From RGIG995 sp045635765 (GTDB lineage: Bacteria > Bacillota > Clostridia > Oscillospirales > UBA644): a DNA stretch of 8,183 bases. The notes below the pieces were generated by a model that saw only the letters and a list, made by a program, of their open reading frames with translations, did no database searches and was not told the DNA's origin. A program made the translations under genes and the position numbers. The DNA is taken from positions 1 through 8,183 of the forward strand of contig JAZTWH010000091.1 in assembly GCA_045635765.1 (NCBI GenBank). The letters run 5' to 3'. Shown here one piece after another: positions 1 through 6,018 of the stretch (positions are counted from its first letter, which is position 1; each line of letters begins with the position of its first letter).

Positions 1-88
1 ACATTCCTGCGGAAGCCAGGACGGCGGCCACTCCCACGGAGAAAATTCCTGCAGAGACCATGGTTGCGGCGGAAGTGACCGTCATTGA
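1..88. other. Unresolved edge of an upstream gene (strand ambiguous)
   Basis: Two readings share the same codon register on opposite strands, so one is the antisense image of the other. On the + strand, bases 2-88 read as a C-terminal tail of about 28 residues ending in TGA at 86-88. It is rich in His, Cys, Gly and Asp (five His, three Cys), like a metal-binding tail. On the - strand, an ATG at 85-83 opens a hydrophobic stretch (begins MTVTSAATMVSAGIF) that runs off the window and looks like a first membrane segment. Neither reading is decisive. The - strand start has no Shine-Dalgarno sequence, and the + strand reading shows only a tail. Codon choice (NNC-rich) suits both. No function is assigned. 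Confidence 0.3.
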
Positions 89-185
89 CGGGCTTTATAC
101 GATGAAAAATGGCCGGCGAGGGAGGTTTCTTCTTCCGATAGGCTCTTCTTCTGTAACATTTTTCAAATATGTAACAATTTTCCCC
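89..185. other. Intergenic region upstream of the his promoter
   Basis: I see no supported gene here. There is no clear stem-loop terminator for a + strand upstream gene and no convincing divergent promoter on the - strand. The right half (152-185) is A/T-rich and carries a TGTAACA direct repeat, described separately. A 25-codon - strand reading (159-85) overlaps the possible - strand start as ATGA but has no ribosome binding site, so it is not called. Confidence 0.6.
152..181 (+). repeat. TGTAACA direct repeat upstream of the his promoter
   Basis: TGTAACATTTTT (152-163) and TGTAACAATTTT (170-181) are near-identical 12-mers spaced 18 bp apart, ending 4 bp before the -35 box. They fall at roughly -69 to -40 from the predicted transcription start. 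Seen directly: two tandem copies in an A/T-rich stretch. Inferred: a binding site for an unknown regulator in tandem, or an UP-element-like stretch that helps RNA polymerase bind. No known factor is recognised from the motif. Confidence 0.45.
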
Positions 186-214
186 TTGACTTTAGCGTGC
201 TAAAGTGGTATAAT
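186..214 (+). promoter_or_regulatory. SigA-type promoter of the his operon
   Basis: TTGACT (186-191, five of six consensus bases) and TATAAT (209-214, perfect) are separated by exactly 17 bp. The predicted start is near 221, which gives a leader of only about 29 nt before the regulator gene. That leaves no room for a T-box, riboswitch or leader-peptide attenuator. No other promoter-like site was found inside the operon, so this one probably drives all eleven genes. Such a strong promoter is expected to need a repressor; see the palindrome inside it. Confidence 0.9.
190..205 (+). promoter_or_regulatory. Palindromic operator candidate between -35 and -10
   Basis: CTTTAGC-GT-GCTAAAG is a perfect 7+7 bp inverted repeat with a 2-bp centre. 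It overlaps the last bases of the -35 box and fills most of the spacer, so a bound dimer would block RNA polymerase. The first gene of the operon encodes a TrpR-family DNA-binding protein, the obvious candidate binder. TrpR-family operators are symmetric and carry CTAG-like half-sites, and the TTAG/CTAA arms here are loosely similar. That the YerC-like protein binds it, and that histidine or histidyl-tRNA status is the signal, is inference. Confidence 0.75.
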
Positions 215-249
215 GTGAAAGTATTTTACAGAAAGGGTGACCCGTCATC

Positions 250-540
250 ATGAATCCGCTTCATACCGAGGCGACGGACAACCTGTTCCGCGCCATTCTT
301 GAATTAAAAACCATCGAAGAATGTTATGCCTTTTTTGAGGACATTTGTACCATTAAAGAGGTGCAGGATATGTCTCAGCGACTGGAAGTGGCCACGTTGT
401 TGCTGGCAGGGCAAAGCTACGTCCAGATTTCCGCAAAGACGGGAGCCTCCACCGCCACCATCGGGAGGGTCAACAAATGTCTGAACTACGGAAGCGGCGG
501 ATACCGCAAAGCCCTGACAAAAAACGATACGGAAGGATAA
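250..540 (+). CDS. yerC: YerC/HisR-like TrpR-family transcriptional regulator
   Basis: This 96-residue protein matches the YerC/YecD branch of the TrpR superfamily, all-helical dimeric DNA-binding proteins. Family signatures are LELKTIEECYAFFEDICT (residues 17-34), QRLEVATLL (43-51), and the helix-turn-helix with YVQISAKTGASTATIGRV (57-74) followed by KCLNYG (76-81). The ATG is preceded by GAAAGGGTGA (231-240) and by an in-frame TGA at 238-240, so no longer form is possible. It is the first gene of the operon, 4 nt before hisZ. TrpR-family regulators of this type have been proposed from comparative genomics to control his genes in Firmicutes. Position and the palindrome in its own promoter suggest an autoregulated repressor of the whole operon. 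The effector cannot be read from the sequence. Confidence 0.92.
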   Translation: MNPLHTEATDNLFRAILELKTIEECYAFFEDICTIKEVQDMSQRLEVATLLLAGQSYVQISAKTGASTATIGRVNKCLNYGSGGYRKALTKNDTEG

Positions 541-544
541 AAGC

Positions 545-1636
545 ATGAACCTGTACGACAGCGTACTCAACAGCGACGAAAAGGCGGCCTTCGGTCTGCG
601 GAATCTGTACCGCAGTTATGGCTACCGTCCTTATAAAATGAGCAAGTTTGAAGAATACGACCTTTACGTCCGCAACAAGGACTTTTTGGTTTCGGACAAC
701 GTCATCACCTTTACCGACACCAACGGCCGGCTCATGGCTCTGAAGCCCGACGTAACGTTATCCATTATCAAAAACGGAAAAGACGCTGACGGGGCCGTAG
801 AAAAGGTCTATTACAACGAAAACGTATACAGAATCTCCAAGGGGACCCACTCCTACAAGGAAATCATGCAGGTGGGGCTGGAGTGTATCGGGGACGTGGA
901 CGACTATCGGATTCTGGAAGTGCTGACCTTGGCGGCAAAAAGCCTGCAGCAAATTTCCGAAGAGAGCGTTCTGGACCTGTCCCATCTGGGAATCGTGTCG
1001 GACATTTTAGAGAAATCGGGCCTTTCCGACGGCGGGAAAAAGGAAATTTTGACCTTTTTAGGGGAGAAAAACCTTCACGGTGCCATGGAAATTTGCACGA
1101 GAGAAGAGATTGACGAAGAATCCTCCCGGGCAATTAAAGCCCTGATTACCACCTACGGAGACCCCCAGAAGGTATTGCCGGAGCTGAAAAAATTAGGAGC
1201 CGGAGAAGAGAATATTGCACAACTGGAGACTCTGGTCTCTGCCTTGGAGGGCAACGGAATTTCTTCCGTACGCATTGATTTTTCCGTAATCAACGACATG
1301 GGGTATTATAACGGGATCGTGTTCCGGGGCTTTGTCAAGGGGATTCCCACGGGCATTTTGTCCGGCGGACAGTACGACAAGCTGATGAAAAAATTGGGAC
1401 GCAAGTCCCGGGCCATCGGATTTGCCGTATATTTGGATCTTTTGGAGCAATTGGAAGACGGTGCGGAATACGACGTGGACACGGTAATTCTGTACGGCAA
1501 CGCCGACTCCCCCGCGGAGATTGCCGCCGCGGTGCAAAAGCTTTCTAAAGAAGGCACGGTCACGGCATTGCGGCAGGCTCCCGACTTAAAATACAAGAAA
1601 TTAATTACGGTAAAGGAGGCGGCGAATCTTGGATAA
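545..1636 (+). CDS. hisZ: ATP phosphoribosyltransferase regulatory subunit HisZ
   Basis: This 363-residue protein is a catalytically dead paralogue of histidyl-tRNA synthetase (HisRS). HisZ activates short HisG and confers histidine feedback in a cytosolic hetero-oligomer. The class II synthetase fold shows in LKPDVTLSI (66-74), a motif-2-like stretch VYRISKGTHSYKEIMQVGLE (94-113) and a motif-3-like stretch GGQYDKLM (274-281) to AIGFAVYLDLL (290-300). Tell-tale losses against HisRS: the histidine-binding RGLDYY motif reads NDMGYYNGIVF (250-260), without the catalytic Arg, and motif 3 lacks the GLER arginine. The C-terminus (about 310-363) is a short alpha/beta segment resembling a trimmed anticodon-binding domain. 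GGAAGGA (531-537) is a good ribosome binding site. It precedes and overlaps hisG, its expected partner. Confidence 0.93.
   Translation: MNLYDSVLNSDEKAAFGLRNLYRSYGYRPYKMSKFEEYDLYVRNKDFLVSDNVITFTDTNGRLMALKPDVTLSIIKNGKDADGAVEKVYYNENVYRISKGTHSYKEIMQVGLECIGDVDDYRILEVLTLAAKSLQQISEESVLDLSHLGIVSDILEKSGLSDGGKKEILTFLGEKNLHGAMEICTREEIDEESSRAIKALITTYGDPQKVLPELKKLGAGEENIAQLETLVSALEGNGISSVRIDFSVINDMGYYNGIVFRGFVKGIPTGILSGGQYDKLMKKLGRKSRAIGFAVYLDLLEQLEDGAEYDVDTVILYGNADSPAEIAAAVQKLSKEGTVTALRQAPDLKYKKLITVKEAANLG
1612..1619 (+). promoter_or_regulatory. Ribosome binding site that sets the hisG TTG start
   Basis: AAAGGAGG lies inside the end of hisZ. It is 9 nt before the TTG at 1629 but 18 nt before the next in-frame ATG at 1638. 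The spacing favours the TTG, giving a protein that starts MDKMLNVALPKGR. The ATG would remove only three residues, so the choice does not affect function. Confidence 0.75.
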
Positions 1637-2267
1637 GATGCTGAACGTCGCCCTTCCGAAGGGCAGATTGGGAGAAAAGGTCTACGCCATGTTCGAGGCG
1701 GCGGGATTCGAGTGTCCCTCCATCAAGGAAAACAATCGGAAGCTGATTTTTGAAAATCCCGAAAAGGGAGTCCGCTATTTCTGGGTCAAGCCCTCGGATG
1801 TTGCCATCTACGTGGAACGGGGAGCCGCGGACATCGGCGTTGCGGGAAAGGATATTCTGCTGGAATACCGCCCGGAGGTCTACGAGCTTTTGGACCTGAA
1901 CATGGGCAAATGCAGAATGGCCGTGGCGGCCAAGAGCGATTTTCGGGACAACCCCAACCGGACCCTGAAGGTTGCTACCAAATTTACCAACATTGCCCTG
2001 GATTATTATACCTCCAAGGGAAGAGACATTGACATTATCCACCTGAACGGTTCCATCGAGATTGCCCCCATCCTGGGACTTTCCGACGTTATCGTGGATA
2101 TTGTGGAGACGGGAACCACCCTGAAGGAAAACAAACTGGAAGTCATCGAAACCATCGTCCCCATCAGTGCCCGGCTGATCGCAAACAAGGCGGGATTTAA
2201 ATTCAAAAACGAGTCTATCCAAGCCGTGATGAACGGTCTTGCAAAACAAACGGAGGAATCGAAATGA
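1629..2267 (+). CDS. hisG: ATP phosphoribosyltransferase catalytic subunit (short form) HisG
   Basis: It catalyses the first, committed step: ATP + PRPP to N1-(5-phosphoribosyl)-ATP. At 212 residues it is the short form, lacking the C-terminal regulatory domain of long HisG and therefore dependent on HisZ, encoded just upstream. Signatures: LNVALPKGRLGEK at the N-terminus (5-17), DVAIYVERGAADIGVAGKDI (57-76), and the PRPP-binding segment DVIVDIVETGTTL (153-165). It starts at a TTG that overlaps hisZ by 8 nt, so translation of the two partners is probably coupled. Its stop overlaps the hisD start as ATGA. Confidence 0.97.
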   Translation: MDKMLNVALPKGRLGEKVYAMFEAAGFECPSIKENNRKLIFENPEKGVRYFWVKPSDVAIYVERGAADIGVAGKDILLEYRPEVYELLDLNMGKCRMAVAAKSDFRDNPNRTLKVATKFTNIALDYYTSKGRDIDIIHLNGSIEIAPILGLSDVIVDIVETGTTLKENKLEVIETIVPISARLIANKAGFKFKNESIQAVMNGLAKQTEESK

Positions 2268-3538
2268 TTCGGATTCTGAAATACGGCGAAGTAAAAAATC
2301 AAGATATTTTTGCCCGGGTCGTCCCCGAAATCGACGTGGAAGCCACGGTTTCCGACATCATTGCCACCGTCCGCAGAGACGGAGACCGGGCGTTGTTTTA
2401 CTACTGTGAGAAATTCGACGGTGCCAAGTTATCCTCCCTGTTGGTGTCCGAAGAAGAAATTGACGAAGCCGTGGCGGCCGTCGAGCCCCGGTTTTTGGAG
2501 ATTCTGAAGGAAGCGGCCGTAAACATTCGGAAATTCCACGAAAAGCAGGTGCGGAACAGCTTTATCATCAACGATGAAGACGGCATCGTTGTGGGCCAAA
2601 AGGTCATCCCCGTGGACCGGGCGGGACTGTACGTTCCCGGCGGGACGGCGGCCTACCCCTCCACCGTTTTAATGGATTCCATTCCTGCAAAAATTGCCGG
2701 ATGCAAGCAAGTCGTCATCACCACACCTCCTGGGAAGGACGGAAAGGTCAACCCCGTCATTTTGGCGGCGGCAAGAATCGCCGGCGTAGATAAAATATTC
2801 AAATTGGGGGGAGCCCAGGCCATCGCCGCCTTGGCGTACGGAACCGAGACGGTCCCCAAGGTAGACAAGATCGTCGGGCCGGGGAACGCCTTTGTGGCGG
2901 AAGCGAAAAAGCAGGTCTTCGGCCAGGTTTCCATTGATATGATCGCAGGGCCCAGCGAAATTTTAATCGTAGCCGACGGGAATACCAATCCCCGTCACGC
3001 CGCCGCAGATCTTCTGTCCCAGGCGGAGCACGATAAGCTGGCCTCAGCGGTGCTGGTCACCGATTCCATGGCCTTGGCACAGGCAGTCCGGGCCGAATTG
3101 GAGATTCAGATTCCCCAGCTGGAACGGGCGGAAATTGCAAGAACCTCCATCGACAAAAACGGAAAGATCATCGTTGCCCCCGACCTGTCCGTTGCGGTGG
3201 ACATTGCAAACGAGATTGCTCCAGAGCATCTGGAGCTGTGCGTAGACAATCCCTTCGATTGGCTGGACAAAATCCGCCACGCCGGGTCCATCTTTATGGG
3301 ACGCAACTGCCCCGAAGCCCTGGGGGATTATTTTGCAGGGCCCAACCATACCCTTCCCACCGGGGGGACGGCGAAATTCTCCAATCCCCTCTCGGTCGAT
3401 GATTTTGTCAAGAAAACCCAGTACACTTATTATACCAAAGACGCTCTGGCAAAGGTTGCCCATAAAGTGGCGTTTTTTGCAGAAAAAGAAGGCTTGACCG
3501 CCCACGCAAAAAGTGCCGTCGTCCGTCTTGAGGAGTAA
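2264..3538 (+). CDS. hisD: Histidinol dehydrogenase HisD
   Basis: It catalyses the last two steps, L-histidinol to histidinal to L-histidine with two NAD+. It is a zinc enzyme and normally a cytosolic homodimer. Length (424 residues) is normal. All key residues are visible: the Glu-His catalytic pair at E321-H322 (IAPEHLEL), and zinc ligands matching the family pattern at Q253 and H256 (SQAEHD), D355 (ALGDYFAGPNHTLPTGG) and H414 (LTAHAKSAVVR). Also present are the conserved GLYVPGG (121-127), VGPGN (204-208) and DMIAGPSEILI (225-235). GGAGGA (2252-2257) precedes the ATG, which overlaps the hisG stop by 4 nt. It appears intact. Confidence 0.98.
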   Translation: MIRILKYGEVKNQDIFARVVPEIDVEATVSDIIATVRRDGDRALFYYCEKFDGAKLSSLLVSEEEIDEAVAAVEPRFLEILKEAAVNIRKFHEKQVRNSFIINDEDGIVVGQKVIPVDRAGLYVPGGTAAYPSTVLMDSIPAKIAGCKQVVITTPPGKDGKVNPVILAAARIAGVDKIFKLGGAQAIAALAYGTETVPKVDKIVGPGNAFVAEAKKQVFGQVSIDMIAGPSEILIVADGNTNPRHAAADLLSQAEHDKLASAVLVTDSMALAQAVRAELEIQIPQLERAEIARTSIDKNGKIIVAPDLSVAVDIANEIAPEHLELCVDNPFDWLDKIRHAGSIFMGRNCPEALGDYFAGPNHTLPTGGTAKFSNPLSVDDFVKKTQYTYYTKDALAKVAHKVAFFAEKEGLTAHAKSAVVRLEE

Positions 3539-3540
3539 CT

Positions 3541-4605
3541 ATGAGTCGGTTTCTTACCAAAAAACATAAAGATCTGGTTCCCTACACTCCGGGAGAACAG
3601 CCTAAAATACTCAATCTCATAAAACTCAACACCAACGAGTCCCCCTATCCTCCGGCGGCGGAAACGGTGGCAGCGGCAGAAGAAGAAGCAAAACGTCTGC
3701 ACCTGTACCCCGATCCCACCTGCAGCAGCCTGTGCGAGGAATTTGCGAAACGGTGGGGGCTGGACCCGGAGGAGGTCATTGCCGTCAACGGCTCCGACGA
3801 AATTCTCAATTTTGCCTTCATGGCCTTTTGCGATTCGGACCGGCCGGCGGTCTTCCCCGACATCACCTATGGGTTTTACCCGGTCTTTGCCGAATTAAAT
3901 CACGTCCCCTATGAAGAAATTCCCCTGGAAGCGGACCTGACGGTGAACCCGGACCGTTATATGGGGGTAGGGAAAAATATTTTCCTCGCAAACCCCAACG
4001 CTCCCACAGGCATCGCCCTTCCGTTGGACGTCATCGAAGCCATCGTCGCATCCAACCCGGATCGGCTGGTGATCATCGACGAGGCCTACGTTGATTTCGG
4101 CGGATGCAGTTGTATTCCCCTGATAAAAAAATACGACAATCTCCTGGTGACCCAAACCTTCTCCAAATCCCGGTCCATGGCCGGAGCCCGGTTAGGCTTC
4201 GGAATCGGCTGTAAGGAACTGATTCAAGACCTGAATACCGTCCGCTATTCCACCAATCCCTACAACATCAACCGAATGACCATGGCGGCAGGGATCGCAA
4301 CCCTGAAAACCGACGAAATAACCGCAAAAAACTGCGAAGAAATCATAAAAACCCGAGAAACTACCTCAGCGGAATTAAACCGTATCGGTTTTGAAACCAC
4401 CCCTTCCTCTGCCAATTTTATTCTTGCAAAGCATCCCAAGATCGACGGCAAGGAATTGTATTTGAAATTAAAGGACCGGGGCATTTTGGTGCGTCACTTT
4501 GACAAGGAACGCATCTGCCAATACAACCGCATTACCGTGGGAACCCCGGAACAAATGAAAACTCTGACCGACGCCATAAACGAAATTTTGGAGGAATTGA
4601 CATGA
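3541..4605 (+). CDS. hisC: Histidinol-phosphate aminotransferase HisC
   Basis: This PLP-dependent class I/II aminotransferase converts imidazole acetol phosphate + glutamate to histidinol phosphate + 2-oxoglutarate. It has 354 residues, a normal length. The Schiff-base lysine is K209 in TFSKSRSMAGARLGFGIG (206-223), with the phosphate-binding R217. Other fold markers are LNTNESPYPP (29-38), LYPDP (55-59), NGSDEIL (83-89), NPNAPTG (151-157), the cofactor-binding D180 in IIDEAYVDF, and the carboxylate/phosphate-region R330 in NRITVGT. An AGGAG at 3531-3535 overlaps the end of hisD, 5 nt before the ATG. B. subtilis keeps its hisC in the aromatic gene cluster, so finding it between hisD and hisB is the more enteric-like order. 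Its context argues for HisC over a generic aromatic aminotransferase. Confidence 0.95.
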   Translation: MSRFLTKKHKDLVPYTPGEQPKILNLIKLNTNESPYPPAAETVAAAEEEAKRLHLYPDPTCSSLCEEFAKRWGLDPEEVIAVNGSDEILNFAFMAFCDSDRPAVFPDITYGFYPVFAELNHVPYEEIPLEADLTVNPDRYMGVGKNIFLANPNAPTGIALPLDVIEAIVASNPDRLVIIDEAYVDFGGCSCIPLIKKYDNLLVTQTFSKSRSMAGARLGFGIGCKELIQDLNTVRYSTNPYNINRMTMAAGIATLKTDEITAKNCEEIIKTRETTSAELNRIGFETTPSSANFILAKHPKIDGKELYLKLKDRGILVRHFDKERICQYNRITVGTPEQMKTLTDAINEILEELT

Positions 4606-5189
4606 GAAATGCTACCGTCCGCCGCACCACCGCGGAAACCGACATCACCCTATCCCTGGCCCTGGACGGCACGGGGATGACCGACATCAACACCGGCTGC
4701 GGATTTTTGGATCACATGCTGACCCTTTGTGCCCGGCACGGCAGATTTGACCTTTCGGTCACCTGCAAGGGGGATACCGACGTGGACGACCATCACACGG
4801 TGGAAGACGTGGGAATCTGCCTGGGGCAGGCCTTTGCCGAGGCCCTGGGAGACAAGCGGGGAATCAACCGCTACGGATCCCTTCTGTTGCCCATGGATGA
4901 AGCGTTAATCGCCGCCGCCGCAGACCTTTCGGGGCGTTGCTATCTGGGATTCGACCTCTCCATTCCCACCCAAAAGGTCGGAACCTTTGATACGGAGCTG
5001 GTAAAAGAATTTTTTATAGCCTTCACCCGTCAAGCCGCCTGCACCCTCCATCTGAAGCAGTTGGCCGGAGAAAACTCTCACCACATCATCGAAGGGGCCT
5101 TCAAGGCCTTTGGCCGCATTTTGCGTCAAGCCGTTACGGTAGACCCCGAAGCCGCCGACGAAATTCCCTCCACGAAAGGAGTCCTTTAA
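4602..5189 (+). CDS. hisB: Imidazoleglycerol-phosphate dehydratase HisB (monofunctional)
   Basis: It dehydrates imidazole glycerol phosphate to imidazole acetol phosphate. The enzyme is normally a manganese-dependent 24-mer in the cytosol. The 195 residues form just the dehydratase domain, with no N-terminal HAD phosphatase as in the enteric bifunctional HisB. The two metal-binding His clusters are seen: DDHHTVEDVGI (62-72) and NSHHIIEGAFKAFGR (158-172), with GFLDHML (34-40) and the C-terminal STKGVL (190-195). The start overlaps the hisC stop as ATGA, with GGAGGA at 4590-4595. The stop shares one base with the hisH start. Confidence 0.98.
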   Translation: MRNATVRRTTAETDITLSLALDGTGMTDINTGCGFLDHMLTLCARHGRFDLSVTCKGDTDVDDHHTVEDVGICLGQAFAEALGDKRGINRYGSLLLPMDEALIAAAADLSGRCYLGFDLSIPTQKVGTFDTELVKEFFIAFTRQAACTLHLKQLAGENSHHIIEGAFKAFGRILRQAVTVDPEAADEIPSTKGVL

Positions 5190-5800
5190 TGATCGCCATC
5201 GTGGATTACGGTGTCGGGAATCTGTTTTCGTTAAGAAGCTCCCTGGCCGCCGTCGGGGCAGAGGTGGTGGTCACCAAAGACCGAAAGGTGTTGCACGACG
5301 CCGCCAAAATTGTCCTGCCGGGAGTGGGAGCCTTTGGAGATGCCGCAACGAAGCTGCGAGAATCCGGACTTTTTCAAGAGGTCATTGACGAGGCGAGGGG
5401 CGGGAAGCCCCTGCTGGGCATCTGTCTCGGCATGCAAATGCTGTTAGACCAAAGCTACGAATACGGAGAACACCAGGGATTGGGCCTGATTCCTGGCTCC
5501 ATCCGTCCCATCGAAGAAGTCATTCCCAAGGAATATAAGATTCCCCACATCGGATGGAACACCCTGCATTTCCCGGAAGAAAAGCATCCCGTATTCCGGG
5601 ACGTCAAAGAAGGGGACTACGTTTATTTCGTCCACTCGTATCACGGGACAGACTGCCCGGAGCATACCGCCGCAACCACCGAATACGGCGGAATTTTGAC
5701 GGCGGCGGTGGCGAAGGACAACGTCATCGGATGCCAATTTCATCCCGAAAAAAGCGGAAACGTGGGTCTGAAGATCCTCAAAAATTTCTGCGAGTTATAA
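5189..5800 (+). CDS. hisH: Imidazole glycerol phosphate synthase, glutaminase subunit HisH
   Basis: This class I glutamine amidotransferase hydrolyses glutamine and passes ammonia to HisF. It has 203 residues, the usual length. The nucleophile is C79 in LLGICLGMQMLLDQS (75-89), and the rest of the triad is H185 and E187 in CQFHPEKSG (182-190). The oxyanion-strand region LPGVGAFGD (43-51) and the YVYFVHSYH segment (144-152) are family-typical. AAAGGAG at 5175-5181 is 7 nt before the ATG, which shares one base with the hisB stop (TAATG). Its partner hisF lies downstream, separated by the small gene at 5811 and by hisA. Confidence 0.97.
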   Translation: MIAIVDYGVGNLFSLRSSLAAVGAEVVVTKDRKVLHDAAKIVLPGVGAFGDAATKLRESGLFQEVIDEARGGKPLLGICLGMQMLLDQSYEYGEHQGLGLIPGSIRPIEEVIPKEYKIPHIGWNTLHFPEEKHPVFRDVKEGDYVYFVHSYHGTDCPEHTAATTEYGGILTAAVAKDNVIGCQFHPEKSGNVGLKILKNFCEL

Positions 5801-5810
5801 GGAGGGCCCC

Positions 5811-6008
5811 ATGGCAAGACCAAAGAAAGACAAACGCTTTCTCATCAAAGAACAACAAAGCGGATTTACCCTTGGCACGTACGTTTTGGTGGATAAAAAA
5901 ACCGGCGTGAATTACCTTTACGTACAAAGCGGATATTCCGGGGGCCTGACAGTCCTGTTGGACGCCATGGGCAACCCCATCGTCACCCCGGTGGAACACG
6001 AAGAATAA
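5811..6008 (+). CDS. Small uncharacterised protein, resembles DUF6440 family
   Basis: This is a 65-residue protein with no recognised function. It has a basic N-terminus (MARPKKDKRF, 1-10), then LVDKKTGVNYLYVQSGYSGG (26-45), LTVLLDAMGNPIV (46-58) and an acidic tail. The VDxxTGVxYL...GYxGGLTxLLDxxGxP pattern is what I remember for DUF6440, a family of small, uncharacterised bacterial proteins. There is no signal peptide, membrane segment, Cys pair or recognisable DNA-binding motif. The fold is probably small and beta-rich (inference). It is clearly translated: AAGGAGGG (5799-5806) sits 4 nt before the ATG, and codon use matches its neighbours. It lies between hisH and hisA with 10-nt gaps on both sides, so it is co-transcribed with the his genes. 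Whether it plays a part in histidine synthesis is unknown. Confidence 0.85.
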   Translation: MARPKKDKRFLIKEQQSGFTLGTYVLVDKKTGVNYLYVQSGYSGGLTVLLDAMGNPIVTPVEHEE

Positions 6009-6018
6009 GGAGCACACT

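Noticed and set aside
85..159. 25-codon - strand ORF ending in an ATGA overlap
   Set aside because: It has no ribosome binding site and no recognisable protein features; too short to support without conservation data.
3..203. Open + strand frame ending at TAA 201-203
   Set aside because: It would run through the -35 box and into the palindrome of a consensus promoter, and its translation resembles no family I know.
215..249. T-box, histidine leader peptide or riboswitch in the operon leader
   Set aside because: Only about 29 nt separate the predicted transcription start from the first ATG, and no stem-loop or His-codon run is present.
545..1636. Histidyl-tRNA synthetase (HisS) rather than HisZ
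   Set aside because: The catalytic Arg of the RGLDYY motif and the motif 3 Arg are missing, the protein is shorter than HisS, and it lies directly before a short-form hisG.
1605..2249. Long - strand open frame (214 codons) opposite hisG
   Set aside because: It lies entirely opposite a firmly identified gene and shows no family signatures; an antisense shadow of G/C-rich third positions.
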